Position numbers and translations under genes: made by a program. The notes beneath the pieces were generated by a model, which was not told the DNA's origin, searched no databases, and was given only the letters and a program-made list of their open reading frames with translations. A DNA stretch of 64,000 nt. It comes from Thalassococcus_A lentus (GTDB lineage Bacteria; Pseudomonadota; Alphaproteobacteria; Rhodobacterales; Rhodobacteraceae). This document shows positions 17,094 through 25,641 of this stretch, in pieces. The first letter of the stretch is position 1; each line of letters opens with the position of its first letter. The stretch spans positions 558,001 through 622,000 of the forward strand of contig NZ_JAQIOY010000003.1 of assembly GCF_028023555.1 (NCBI RefSeq), given 5' to 3'.

Positions 17094-18871
17094 CCAATGT
17101 GAATACACTGATCACCGATCACTTAGATATCTGGACGACCGCAACTGAAGCAAAGCCCAGCTCTGGTCGTGGAAACAGCAAGAAAACTGGCCTTTACGGG
17201 ATTCAAAAGCTCCGAAGCTTGATTTTGGAGTTGGCGGTAAGGGGGAAGCTTGTTCCCCAATATCAGAATGAAGGAGATGGCAGCGGGGCTGTTGCGAAAC
17301 TGGCCCGAAAAAGAGAGGAACTCGTCAAGCAGAAGCTTGCCAAGACGGCAAAGAAGCTCGACGAGTTGCATGAGGGCGATTTTCCATTCCCGATCCCGCA
17401 TGGGTGGAGTTGGGCGCGGCTTCAAGATGTTTCGGAATACATCCAACGTGGGAAAGGCCCCAAATATGCTGACAGTGGTGCAGTCAGGGTCATTTCGCAA
17501 AAGTGCGTCCAATGGAACGGGTTTGACCTAGATAAAGCAAGGTTCATTCGCGAAGACAGCATTGAGGGCTATGGCCAAGAACGCTTTCTACGGGATGGGG
17601 ATGTTCTTTGGAACTCCACAGGAACCGGGACCGTCGGTCGCGTCGTTACTTTGCCCCTAGAAACCGATGATCGTTTGGTTGCAGACTCCCATGTGACTGT
17701 CATTCGCATGCTGTCAGATTGCCCCCGTTTCTTGGAAATCTACTTGTCATCGTCTGGAATTCAAAATCGAATTGAGCCCACACACGAAGACGCGTTGGTG
17801 TCTGGCACGACAAAGCAAGTTGAATTGAACGTCAGTACAGTTTTAGCTCTTCCCGTTCCATTCCCTCCGATGGCTGAACAACACCGCATTGTGGCCAAGG
17901 TCGAAGAGCTGATGACGCTTTGTGATGCGCTGGAGGCGCAGACCGAGGACAGCCTCAAGGCGCATCAAACGCTGGTAGAAACCTGCCTCGCCACCCTCAC
18001 CAACAGCCAATCCCCCGAAGAGCTCACCGAAAACTGGAACCGCATCGAAACCAATTTCGATACGCTCTTCACGACTGAAGAGAGCGTGGAATGTCTACGC
18101 GATGCGGTTCTCAGCTTGGCCATCCGGGGGCTATTGACCAAGCGATATTCGCCTGATGAACCTGCATCGGTTCTTTTGGAACAGCTTTTTCAGAGCAACA
18201 TGCAAACGGCGAATTCTAGGCACCGTACAATCATGTCAAAAATTCGAGAAGTGGAGCCCCCGTTTCCAATTCCGCCGAGCTGGGCATGGTCGAACTTAGG
18301 TAGCTTGTCATTCGACCTTCGGTACGGCACTTCAAAAAAATGTGGCCGTGACGACAGTCAGACGCCAGTTTTAAGAATTCCAAATGTGTCCGGCGGGCAA
18401 GTCACTCTTGAGGATATGAAATTCGGACCGCTGGAAGAAAAGGAACTTTCGGACCTTGCGCTTCGCCAAAACGACCTTTTGATTATTCGCTCAAACGGCA
18501 GTTTGGAAATTGTTGGAAGGTTTGCTTGGGTTCCAGAGCTTGATCGTGAATACGCCTTCGCGGGCTACTTGGTCCGTGTGCGGATCGACCCGGCCTTCGT
18601 AGACCCACGCTATATTTGGTATGTAAGCCAATCCCGCTTCGTGCGTGATCAAATTGAACTCCCAATACGCCACGGCGTGGGCCTGAAAAACGTTAACTCT
18701 ACAGAACTAGCCTCCATAGCATTCCCCATTCCTCCACGGGAAGAGCAAAAGGAGGTCATTTATCAAATCGACTCGCTCTTTGAGTATTGCGATAAATTGT
18801 TGAAGAAGATTGTGGATAAAAATGAATCCATTGCCACTTTGGCTGACACTCTTACTGGAAAAGTACATTAA
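17090..18871 (+). CDS. hsdS: Type I restriction-modification system, S (specificity) subunit
   Basis: 593 residues, long for HsdS. Two target-recognition domains, each opening with a matching phrase (FPFPIPHGWSWARLQDVS near residue 99; PPFPIPPSWAWSNLGSLS near 390) and each closing with a conserved helix (FPPMAEQHRIVAKVEELMTLCDALEAQ in parts near 265; IPPREEQKEVIYQIDSLFEYCDKLL near 548). A long helical spacer separates them, so the target should be bipartite. It begins with GTG at 17090, inside the hsdM stop. Only 5 bp separate its stop from the next gene, which ties the ATPase-TOPRIM protein to this operon. Confidence 0.94.
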   Translation: MTNVNTLITDHLDIWTTATEAKPSSGRGNSKKTGLYGIQKLRSLILELAVRGKLVPQYQNEGDGSGAVAKLARKREELVKQKLAKTAKKLDELHEGDFPFPIPHGWSWARLQDVSEYIQRGKGPKYADSGAVRVISQKCVQWNGFDLDKARFIREDSIEGYGQERFLRDGDVLWNSTGTGTVGRVVTLPLETDDRLVADSHVTVIRMLSDCPRFLEIYLSSSGIQNRIEPTHEDALVSGTTKQVELNVSTVLALPVPFPPMAEQHRIVAKVEELMTLCDALEAQTEDSLKAHQTLVETCLATLTNSQSPEELTENWNRIETNFDTLFTTEESVECLRDAVLSLAIRGLLTKRYSPDEPASVLLEQLFQSNMQTANSRHRTIMSKIREVEPPFPIPPSWAWSNLGSLSFDLRYGTSKKCGRDDSQTPVLRIPNVSGGQVTLEDMKFGPLEEKELSDLALRQNDLLIIRSNGSLEIVGRFAWVPELDREYAFAGYLVRVRIDPAFVDPRYIWYVSQSRFVRDQIELPIRHGVGLKNVNSTELASIAFPIPPREEQKEVIYQIDSLFEYCDKLLKKIVDKNESIATLADTLTGKVH

Positions 18872-18876
18872 GCATC

Positions 18877-20733
18877 ATGCGATTAAAGTCCATTTGGATC
18901 AGCAACTACAAGAATCTCCAAAATTTCTCCTTGTCGTTCGATGGAGAAAGTTTCCTAGACATTTTCGTCGGAAAAAACGGCACCGGAAAGTCGAACTTTT
19001 TTGAAGCATTGGTCGAAGTATTCCACTTTGTATTTTCTTCCGTAAAGCGCCGAAGCCAAATCGGTTTTAGCTTCGATTTGGTCTACGAAATCACTGGGCA
19101 AGAAGTCAGAATTCACTACGAAAACGGTCAAATGGTCGTCAACGGTAGACAGCGGGCAACCATTGGCTCTGTCCCGGTGCCTGACAATCTCATCATCTAC
19201 TATTCGGGTCACAGCGACACCATTGACAAAACTGTCAGGGCCTATGCCAAAAGCTATGCGCGGAGAAACAAGAAATGGACCGGCGACGAGGCTCGAAAGT
19301 TCATCAGCATTGGCTCTGAATACAAGGAGATGCTTCTTTCGATTCTTCTAATGCAGTCAGATGATTGCGCCGCCCGGCAGTATGTTTGCACAAAGCTAGG
19401 TATTGATGCCACGTCCGAGACTGCCACACTGACCCTTACCCCACCCCGTTTTCGCCACCAAACGGTAGAAGTCGGTGATACCCAGTCTTTCCTATGGGGC
19501 TCGCAAGGCATTTCACTGGCATTTGTCGAGCGTCTACTGAATTGCGTGCGAGGCGGTTTTAGTCGTGACTCGATATTCAATCCTGAGCAAAACCTCTACT
19601 CCATCCCAATCAACCGGGATTTGTTTGCGAAAGAGTTCGAAAATACCACCGCTTCCGATTTGTTTCGAAGCCTCGACAACCTAAAAACTCTTGGGATGTT
19701 TAAATCGTTGTCTATTCCCATTGGGTTAGACAACGGGCAACCCATACTCGTCAAAGATTTCAGTGATGGGCAATTCCAATCCATATACATTTTTGCAATC
19801 TCCGAGCTGTTTAAGGATCGAAACTGCGTAACACTTTTGGACGAGCCAGACTCTTTCCTGCATCCTGAATGGCAATTTGAGTTCTTAAAGCAGGTTGTCG
19901 ACATCGCCGGAACCGAAGCGGCACAAACAAATCACGTGCTTTTAAGCAGCCATAGCGCTTCAACCATCACAAAGTCTGAGAAGCCAGAGATTCAGATATT
20001 TGAGATAGGTGAAAACGGGGTTGGAGTGACGTCGAAGCCCAAAGCAAGTGTAGTAGAAACTCTTTCGGCAGGCCTGATCACATTAAGCGAGACGGAAGCA
20101 AGTCTTGGAATTTACGAGACTGTCGAAAACACGACTGGGGCAATTCTGTTTACGGAGGGCCCATCAGACAAACGAATTTTGGATGAAGCAATTCGTAAGC
20201 TTTATCCTGACGAGCGACCCGGAATTGACATTGTTCCAACATTCGGCAGAGCCTTTCTACGGACACTATTTGCAAGCGGCGAGCTTTCCAATCGCTATGG
20301 AGACCGAAAGATGTTCGCCTTGTTCGACTTTGATGAAGCGTACGCTGACTGGTATCGCCTTACCGCCGATAGCATAGTCCAAGACGACCCTCACCGCTGC
20401 ACGGCAAAGAAGCTTGCTCATACCTCGCATTACGCGATGCTGTTGCCAGTGCCAGAACACGATGCGCTTAAGAGGCTCGCACTGGATGGGGACGGCAACC
20501 CCATAGGCACCGAAAGGGCGTGCCTATCAATCGAGCACCTTTTCTGCGATGCCGATAACTTAGGCGACCATTTCTCTTCTAGCGACATTGTCGGGCGCGG
20601 CCCAGTGATCAAATTTAGGGGAAGTAAGACGACTTTCGCCAGCGAAACGGTTCCTCAGTTCCCGCCAGAGAAATTTGAAATCTTTAGGCACATCTTTAAT
20701 GTTGTAACAGCGGAGATTGCTGCCCCCGCATAG
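18877..20733 (+). CDS. ABC-type/AAA15 ATPase with C-terminal TOPRIM-like domain (OLD/PARIS/Gabija-like defence protein)
   Basis: 618 residues. N-terminal ABC-like ATPase: GKNGTGKS (32-39, Walker A), DFSDGQF in the signature position, LLDEPDSFLHPEW with D322/E323 (Walker B) and LLSSHSAS (H-loop). The C-terminal third looks like a TOPRIM nuclease domain: LFTEGPSD (E427) and LFDFDEA (D484, D486), then LSIEHLF (E553). ATPase plus TOPRIM is the layout of OLD nucleases, GajA of Gabija and fused PARIS proteins. It lies 5 bp after hsdS, so it is co-expressed with the RM genes, and an HNH nuclease gene follows. Which family it belongs to cannot be settled without profile searches. Base composition is more AT-rich than the chromosome. 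Confidence 0.82.
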   Translation: MRLKSIWISNYKNLQNFSLSFDGESFLDIFVGKNGTGKSNFFEALVEVFHFVFSSVKRRSQIGFSFDLVYEITGQEVRIHYENGQMVVNGRQRATIGSVPVPDNLIIYYSGHSDTIDKTVRAYAKSYARRNKKWTGDEARKFISIGSEYKEMLLSILLMQSDDCAARQYVCTKLGIDATSETATLTLTPPRFRHQTVEVGDTQSFLWGSQGISLAFVERLLNCVRGGFSRDSIFNPEQNLYSIPINRDLFAKEFENTTASDLFRSLDNLKTLGMFKSLSIPIGLDNGQPILVKDFSDGQFQSIYIFAISELFKDRNCVTLLDEPDSFLHPEWQFEFLKQVVDIAGTEAAQTNHVLLSSHSASTITKSEKPEIQIFEIGENGVGVTSKPKASVVETLSAGLITLSETEASLGIYETVENTTGAILFTEGPSDKRILDEAIRKLYPDERPGIDIVPTFGRAFLRTLFASGELSNRYGDRKMFALFDFDEAYADWYRLTADSIVQDDPHRCTAKKLAHTSHYAMLLPVPEHDALKRLALDGDGNPIGTERACLSIEHLFCDADNLGDHFSSSDIVGRGPVIKFRGSKTTFASETVPQFPPEKFEIFRHIFNVVTAEIAAPA

Positions 20734-20827
20734 TGGTAGTTGGGACCAACGGCAGGAAAGCGCCCACCTTTCGAGCGAGCGCCGACTGAGCACCCTGCAA
20801 GAAAGTTTTAGACGAGAATTGACATCC

Positions 20828-21748
20828 ATGCTTTTTGACATCGACAACGCTCTGAGCCTGCCAGACATTCGAAATTCAGTCGCCAAACGAGACGGTGTTT
20901 TGGAACGATTTGGGCCGCTTTTCCGTGATCCGTCGCGTTTGACCGAGCAAGACTATCTCGATTTCCTTAGCCTCAAACACAATCACCACTGGTCAGGGCT
21001 TGAACGCTTGGGGCGACCCGCCGCAGACGACATGGACAATCTGCGAGATGCCATCGCCACGCTGATCGATGAGTCGCACCGGTTGTCGGTGCGGTTCGAC
21101 ACCGCGGCAGCGCAAATTGACGGGGTGAACTGGGCGACCCTGACCCCCATCCTATTGGTGGCTTACCCAGATCGATATGGTGTTTGGAACGGCACCAGCG
21201 AGCCCGAAATGCGGGATCGAGGGGTGTGGCCTGCTTTCCCTCGCGGCGCAACGGAAGGCGAGAAGTACGAATTGATCAATGCCGTATTGGTCCATCTTGC
21301 AAAGGACCATGGAGTTGACTTGTGGACGCTGGACGCACTCTGGTGGGTGAGCAAGTTGGAACGGCAGAACACTGGGCATTACAAGAATGACTGGTTCAAA
21401 GCTGTGTGGACCATGGCAAATCAAGCAGAGCAGACCGCGAAGCAATCGAATGGCCAAACCGTCGACCGCACCGTCAAAAACAAAGAACTCCGATTATCCA
21501 AGGAAGCGCTGATTGCGCACCTGAATGATCTACTCGACGAAACCGACCATCGTTGCGCCATAACAGGGCTCGCGTTGCAGCCTGATGGGCCAGATGATCA
21601 ACTGCGCCCCTCTTTGGATCGAGTAGACAGTGACGGGCACTACGAGGCCGGAAATCTACAGGTTGTGGCTCGGTTCATCAACATGTGGAAGAGCGATTCT
21701 GACGACGGCGAATTCCGCCGCCTAATGGCTTTGGTTCGGAACGAGTAG
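20828..21748 (+). CDS. HNH endonuclease, probable partner of the ATPase-TOPRIM protein
   Basis: 306 residues from the ATG at 20828. The C-terminal ~75 residues form an HNH-type fold: HRCAITGLALQP, LRPSLDRVDSDGHYEAGNLQVV, ending ARFINMWKSD. The R-P-S-L-D-R ... G-H-Y ... G-N-L-Q core is typical of this HNH group, here with one zinc-ligand cysteine visible. About residues 105-180 (TPILLVAYPDRYGVWNGTSEPE ... DLWTLDALWW) resembles a small domain I associate with restriction proteins; the likeness is from memory. A TTG at 20717 would add 37 residues overlapping the ATPase gene, but those residues are low-quality coding. The AAA15-plus-HNH order recalls Septu (PtuA/PtuB), though PtuA lacks TOPRIM. 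Confidence 0.75.
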   Translation: MLFDIDNALSLPDIRNSVAKRDGVLERFGPLFRDPSRLTEQDYLDFLSLKHNHHWSGLERLGRPAADDMDNLRDAIATLIDESHRLSVRFDTAAAQIDGVNWATLTPILLVAYPDRYGVWNGTSEPEMRDRGVWPAFPRGATEGEKYELINAVLVHLAKDHGVDLWTLDALWWVSKLERQNTGHYKNDWFKAVWTMANQAEQTAKQSNGQTVDRTVKNKELRLSKEALIAHLNDLLDETDHRCAITGLALQPDGPDDQLRPSLDRVDSDGHYEAGNLQVVARFINMWKSDSDDGEFRRLMALVRNE

Positions 21749-21767
21749 ACATGGATTTCTCTCTGGT

Positions 21768-21799
21768 TTTTCGGTACCGAAAGCGCAATTTTCGGTACC
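21768..21799 (+). repeat. Right pair of integrase-arm-like sites (TTTTCGGTACC x2)
   Basis: TTTTCGGTACC at 21768-21778 and 21789-21799, direct, starts 21 bp apart, the same sequence, orientation and spacing as the pair at 3106-3137. The first copy extends on both sides as in the left end (TTTTTCGGTACCGA). It lies about 85 bp inside attR. Confidence 0.7.
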
Positions 21800-21883
21800 G
21801 GGCACTCATGGGTGATATTTTAGCGTCATGTAGTGCTTTGATTCCAAAAGAGGAATGGGACCCTCAGATTTGAGATCAATCTT

Positions 21884-21903
21884 GATTCCAGGGTCGCCCA
21901 CCA
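21884..21903 (+). repeat. attR: right attachment repeat
   Basis: Exact second copy of the last 20 bases of tRNA-Tyr (GATTCCAGGGTCGCCCACCA), without the rest of the tRNA. It marks the right border of the element. The 312-bp gap 21749-22060 holds the arm sites, this repeat and the ppk2 terminator, and no gene. Confidence 0.93.
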
Positions 21904-21974
21904 TCTCCACTCTCCAAATCAAAGACACTGACATCGCGGGCCAGTTGCCTGGTGGCTGCGGGTGAATTTTCAAT

Positions 21975-22014
21975 TAAAAACAGGGCATTCGGCCCTCCTC
22001 GACCGAATGCCCTG
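21975..22014 (-). terminator. Rho-independent terminator of ppk2
   Basis: Perfect 12-bp stem CAGGGCATTCGG/CCGAATGCCCTG (21981-21992 and 22003-22014) with a 10-nt loop. On the minus strand it is followed by TTTTTAATTG, so it ends transcripts of the leftward ppk2 gene. Confidence 0.85.
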
Positions 22015-22060
22015 CCCCCTCCCTTGGCGTCACGCCGCGGCGGCGGAGCCAATTCGAATG

Positions 22061-23011
22061 TCAGGTTTTTCGCGCTTCCGGATGCAACGCTGTGCCCAGA
22101 ATGTGATCGGCCTTGTGAATCACATGCCGTGCGCCGCCCACGATCAGCGGGTCCGGTGCGGTCGCGACGTTCAGATCTTTTCCAGGATAATCAAGCGCCG
22201 ACAAAAAGTGTTTCATGCAATTCAGGCGCGCGCGTTTCTTGTCGTTCGACTTGATCACGGTCCAAGGTGCATCAGCAGTATCTGTATAAAAGAACATCGC
22301 CTCCTTGGCTTCGGTGTAGTCGTCCCATTTATCAAGGCTGGCCTTGTCGATCGGTGACAGCTTCCACTGTTTGAGCGGATCCGTTTCGCGGCTTTTGAAG
22401 CGTCGGCGTTGTTCGTCCTGTGTCACGGAAAACCAATATTTATAAAGCTGTATACCCGAACGCACGAGCATGCGTTCCAGTTCCGGGGTCTGCCGCATGA
22501 ATTCGAGGTATTCCGTTGGCTCGCAAAACCCCATGACACGTTCGACACCAGCCCGATTGTACCAGGACCGGTCATAGAGAACCATTTCCCCCGATGTTGG
22601 CAGATGCGTCAGATAACGTTGGTAGTACCATTGCCCGCGCTCTTCATCGGTGGGTTTGTTCAAGGCAACCACGCGCGCAAGTCGCGGGTTCAGGTGCTCG
22701 GTGAACCTTTTGATCGTGCCGCCCTTCCCGGCAGCATCCCGACCCTCGAACAACAGTACGAACTTTTGCCCGGTTTCCTGAGCCCAATGCTGCACTTTGA
22801 GCAATTCGGCCTGCAAATCCGCCTTTTCCGCCTCATAGGCACCCCGCGACAGTTTTTCAGAATAGGGGTATTCCCCTGTCTCAAATGCACGCCGGGCCGC
22901 ATCCGGCCCTGACCCTGCGGCAGGGGCCTCAACACTGGCGATGGGCGGCGGCGCTTTGGGCACATTGCTGTTTGAGCTGGTTTGTTTCGATGCGGTTGTG
23001 GCGGCTGTCAT
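22061..23011 (-). CDS. ppk2: Polyphosphate kinase 2
   Basis: 316 residues. PPK2 transfers phosphate between polyphosphate and nucleoside diphosphates. The P-loop is FEGRDAAGKGG and the Walker B/lid region is LYDRSWYNRAGVERVMGF, both diagnostic; the tail continues with KYWFSVTQDEQRRRF and SPIDKASLDKWDDY as in class I enzymes. The first ~60 residues are a low-complexity Ala/Pro/Ser linker. The ATG at 23011 has AAAGGAAAGGGA upstream. A reading from 23131 has no support. It has its own terminator and lies just outside the island. Confidence 0.93.
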   Translation of the reverse strand: MTAATTASKQTSSNSNVPKAPPPIASVEAPAAGSGPDAARRAFETGEYPYSEKLSRGAYEAEKADLQAELLKVQHWAQETGQKFVLLFEGRDAAGKGGTIKRFTEHLNPRLARVVALNKPTDEERGQWYYQRYLTHLPTSGEMVLYDRSWYNRAGVERVMGFCEPTEYLEFMRQTPELERMLVRSGIQLYKYWFSVTQDEQRRRFKSRETDPLKQWKLSPIDKASLDKWDDYTEAKEAMFFYTDTADAPWTVIKSNDKKRARLNCMKHFLSALDYPGKDLNVATAPDPLIVGGARHVIHKADHILGTALHPEARKT

Positions 23012-23261
23012 GCGGTTCCCTTTCCTTTGTTGTCCCAAGAATAACCGCCAGCCGTCACAGGCGCTTTGATACGGGTCAAATGGCGCGGCATTTTGTAGTC
23101 GGCCCTTTGAAAACCAGTGCCAATGACGCAAGCCCGCCTGCTTTCATTGCCGTTCCGGCCGCATTCGAAGCAGCGGAAACACAAATGCCAGTTCATCCGC
23201 CATTGATTTTCCCGTTCGCTTGCGGCAACACGGCTCGGCAACACGGCAAGAGGGACAGGCC

Positions 23262-24053
23262 ATGACACGCATCGACGCAACGTTTGAACGGCTCAAGTCC
23301 GAAGGCAAAAAGGCCTTTGTCAGCTACATGATGGCCGGCGACCCTGACGAAGCAACGGCGCTGAGCGTCATGCGCGGCCTTCCAGCTGCCGGCGTCGACA
23401 TCATCGAACTCGGCCTGCCCTTTACCGATCCCATGGCTGATGGATCGACCATCCAATTGGCCGGTCAGCGCGCGCTGGAAAACGGTATGACCTTGGAAAA
23501 GACGCTGGATATGGTCCGTGCGTTCCGGTCCGATGACGACACAACCCCGATCGTTCTGATGGGGTATTACAACCCGATCTACAACCGGGGCGTAGACCAG
23601 TTCCTGATCGACGCCAAGGAAGCGGGCATCGACGGTCTGATCGTGGTCGATCTACCGCCCGAGGAAGACGAAGAGCTGTGCATTCCGGCTCAAAACGCCG
23701 GGCTGAATTTCATCCGTCTCGCGACGCCAACAACGGATGATCAGCGTCTGCCCAAGGTACTGCAAAACACATCGGGCTTTGTCTACTACGTGTCGATCAC
23801 AGGCATCACCGGTGCTGCTGCGGCCCAGGCGGCCGACGTGGCCCCAGAAGTGGCCCGCATCAAAGCCCAGACCGATCTGCCCGTCATTGTCGGCTTTGGC
23901 ATCCGTACCCCGGACGTGGCCGAGGAAATCGCCGGTGTCGCCGATGGCTGCGTGGTCGGCAGTGCAATCGTTGCTGAACTGGCCTCAGGCAAGAGCGGCG
24001 ACGAAGTGCTGAGCTTTGTGAAAACACTCGCTGATGGCGCGCATTCCGCATGA
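23262..24053 (+). CDS. trpA: Tryptophan synthase alpha chain
   Basis: 263 residues. Cleaves indole-3-glycerol phosphate to indole, which passes to the beta chain. The catalytic glutamate and aspartate are in ELGLPFTDPMADG, and the phosphate loop is FGIRTPD ... GSAIV, both near their usual places in the TIM barrel. The ATG at 23262 follows GAGGGACAGG. No trpB is nearby, so trpA is separated from it here. The following hydratase gene overlaps its stop (ATGA). Confidence 0.96.
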   Translation: MTRIDATFERLKSEGKKAFVSYMMAGDPDEATALSVMRGLPAAGVDIIELGLPFTDPMADGSTIQLAGQRALENGMTLEKTLDMVRAFRSDDDTTPIVLMGYYNPIYNRGVDQFLIDAKEAGIDGLIVVDLPPEEDEELCIPAQNAGLNFIRLATPTTDDQRLPKVLQNTSGFVYYVSITGITGAAAAQAADVAPEVARIKAQTDLPVIVGFGIRTPDVAEEIAGVADGCVVGSAIVAELASGKSGDEVLSFVKTLADGAHSA

Positions 24054-24847
24054 CACCCGAAGACCAGAACAACGCCGCGCGGCGTATTCTGGACAGCTTC
24101 GATAGAAACGCGGAAAGCCAGCCTCTCAACAGCGGCGGACAGATGGGTTTGGACGATGGCTATGCCGTTGCCAGCCGCATCGCCGATGCACGCCTTGCAC
24201 GCGGCGATCGGATCGTCGGGCGCAAAATCGGCTTCACCAACCGCTCTATCTGGCCAATCTACAATGTGGATGCGCCGGTTTGGAACTACGTCTGGGACAG
24301 CACATTGCACGACATCCCTCAGGATAGACGCGTCGCGTTGCCTGCCCTGCCAAACCTGCGGCTTGAGCCCGAGATTGTTTTCGGAATTGCACGCAGCCCC
24401 GAACCGGGCATGTCTGCTCATGCGCTTCTGCACTGCATCGACTGGATCGCGCATGGCTTTGAAATCGTAACGTCAATCTATCCCGGCTGGACATTCACCG
24501 CACCCGATGCGGCAGCTGCGCAGGGCATGCATGGCAGTCTTTGGCTGGGCCCGCGCGTACCAGCCAAGGACTTCACCCCTGCCGCCTTGGAACAGTTCTC
24601 TCTGACGCTTGAAGGACCGGATCAGACTCTGACCGGGGCCGCGTCCGACGTGCTCGGGGGGCCCTTGCACGCGCTTGCCCATCTGATTGCGGAAATCCCG
24701 CGCATGCCCGGAGCGAGCAGCCTGACCCAAGGTGAGGTGGTCACGACCGGAACCTTGACCGACGCCGTTCCGATTTCATCGGGTCAACGCTGGCGCACCC
24801 GTTTGGACGGGCTGGCCCTGCCGGGGCAAGACATCCGGATCGTTTAG
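24050..24847 (+). CDS. 2-keto-4-pentenoate hydratase-like protein (fumarylacetoacetase superfamily)
   Basis: 265 residues. KIGFTN near residue 59, LRLEPEIVFGIA near 103 and the basic/acidic core ALLHCIDWIAHGFEIV fit the MhpD/HpcG hydratases, which add water to 2-hydroxy-2,4-dienoates in aromatic ring breakdown. The substrate here is unknown; no meta-cleavage genes are adjacent. Its ATG overlaps the trpA stop, so it is co-translated with trpA, and its stop overlaps that of convergent znuB. Confidence 0.75.
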   Translation: MTPEDQNNAARRILDSFDRNAESQPLNSGGQMGLDDGYAVASRIADARLARGDRIVGRKIGFTNRSIWPIYNVDAPVWNYVWDSTLHDIPQDRRVALPALPNLRLEPEIVFGIARSPEPGMSAHALLHCIDWIAHGFEIVTSIYPGWTFTAPDAAAAQGMHGSLWLGPRVPAKDFTPAALEQFSLTLEGPDQTLTGAASDVLGGPLHALAHLIAEIPRMPGASSLTQGEVVTTGTLTDAVPISSGQRWRTRLDGLALPGQDIRIV

Positions 24848-25641
24848 GCGCGCGCGCCGCGCAGCGCCTCTGACACGCGCGAGATCGCAAAGAGCGCGGC
24901 GGCAGCGCAAACAATACTGGGGCCAGCAGGTGTGTCGAACACCCAAGCGCCCCAAAGACCGCCCAAAGCAGAAAGCACCCCGAGCACAGCCGTGCCAGCC
25001 ACCATCTGTTCAGGTGTACCGGAGAACGGGCGCGCTGCGGCGGCTGGTATGATCAACAAGGATCCGATCAGCAAAGCCCCGACGATTTTCAACGCGACAG
25101 CCACGACCAAGGCCATGGCCAGCATCAACACCTGTTTTTCACGTTCGGGATCAATCCCGCTGGCATAGGCAAGATCGGGTGAAACCGTCGAGGTCAACAG
25201 CGCCTGCCAACGCCAAGCAATCAATGCGGCCACTGCGGCCCCGCCCCCCCAGATCAACGCCAGATCGCCTCGCGTCACGGCGAGGATGTCACCGAACAAA
25301 AAGGATCCGAGATCCAGCCTGACACCCGGCACGAAACTGACGGCAACCAAACCGATCGCCAGCGCGGAATGCGAGGCAACACCGAGGATCATGTCAGATC
25401 CATGCCCACGCCCCGTCAAACGCGCCACAAGCAGCGCCATGGCCAGCGATACAACAAGCGTTCCGGCAAAGACCGACGCGGAAAAGGCAAAGGCAAGCGC
25501 AACGCCAAGGATCGCCGCATGTGCTGTTGCATCGCTGAAATAGGCCATGCGCCGCCAAACGATGAACCCACCCAGAGGCGCAGCAGCCAAGGCAACACCA
25601 ACGGCGCCCAAAACGGCCCGAACAAGAAAATCATCCAGCAT
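24844..25641 (-). CDS. znuB: Zinc ABC transporter, permease subunit
   Basis: 265 residues, almost wholly hydrophobic, with about eight membrane segments and the ABC-3 family pattern (GGFIVWRRMAYFSDATAHAAILGVAL; then LLIGSLLIIPAAAAR). It forms the inner-membrane channel for zinc brought by ZnuA and driven by ZnuC. Start overlaps the znuC stop (TGATG). It is the last gene of zur-znuC-znuB. Confidence 0.93.
   Translation of the reverse strand: MLDDFLVRAVLGAVGVALAAAPLGGFIVWRRMAYFSDATAHAAILGVALAFAFSASVFAGTLVVSLAMALLVARLTGRGHGSDMILGVASHSALAIGLVAVSFVPGVRLDLGSFLFGDILAVTRGDLALIWGGGAAVAALIAWRWQALLTSTVSPDLAYASGIDPEREKQVLMLAMALVVAVALKIVGALLIGSLLIIPAAAARPFSGTPEQMVAGTAVLGVLSALGGLWGAWVFDTPAGPSIVCAAAALFAISRVSEALRGARA

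Larger units (their letters stand above)
3045..21903. mobile_element. Integrative element (satellite- or island-like) inserted at tRNA-Tyr
   Basis: About 18.9 kb between two copies of the tRNA-Tyr 3' end. Contents in order: tyrosine integrase; six short overlapping genes; structured non-coding DNA; primase-helicase; repeat field; serine recombinase; hsdR, hsdM, hsdS; ATPase-TOPRIM; HNH nuclease. Apart from a doubtful TerS-like protein, no capsid, tail, portal or conjugation genes are present, so it is neither a full prophage nor a conjugative element. Integrase plus its own replication protein plus defence cargo fits a phage satellite or a mobilisable island. The right half (13.2-20.7 kb) is visibly more AT-rich than the chromosome. 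Confidence 0.88.

Noticed and set aside
3045..21903. Full prophage
   Set aside because: No capsid, portal, tail or lysis genes are seen in 18.9 kb.
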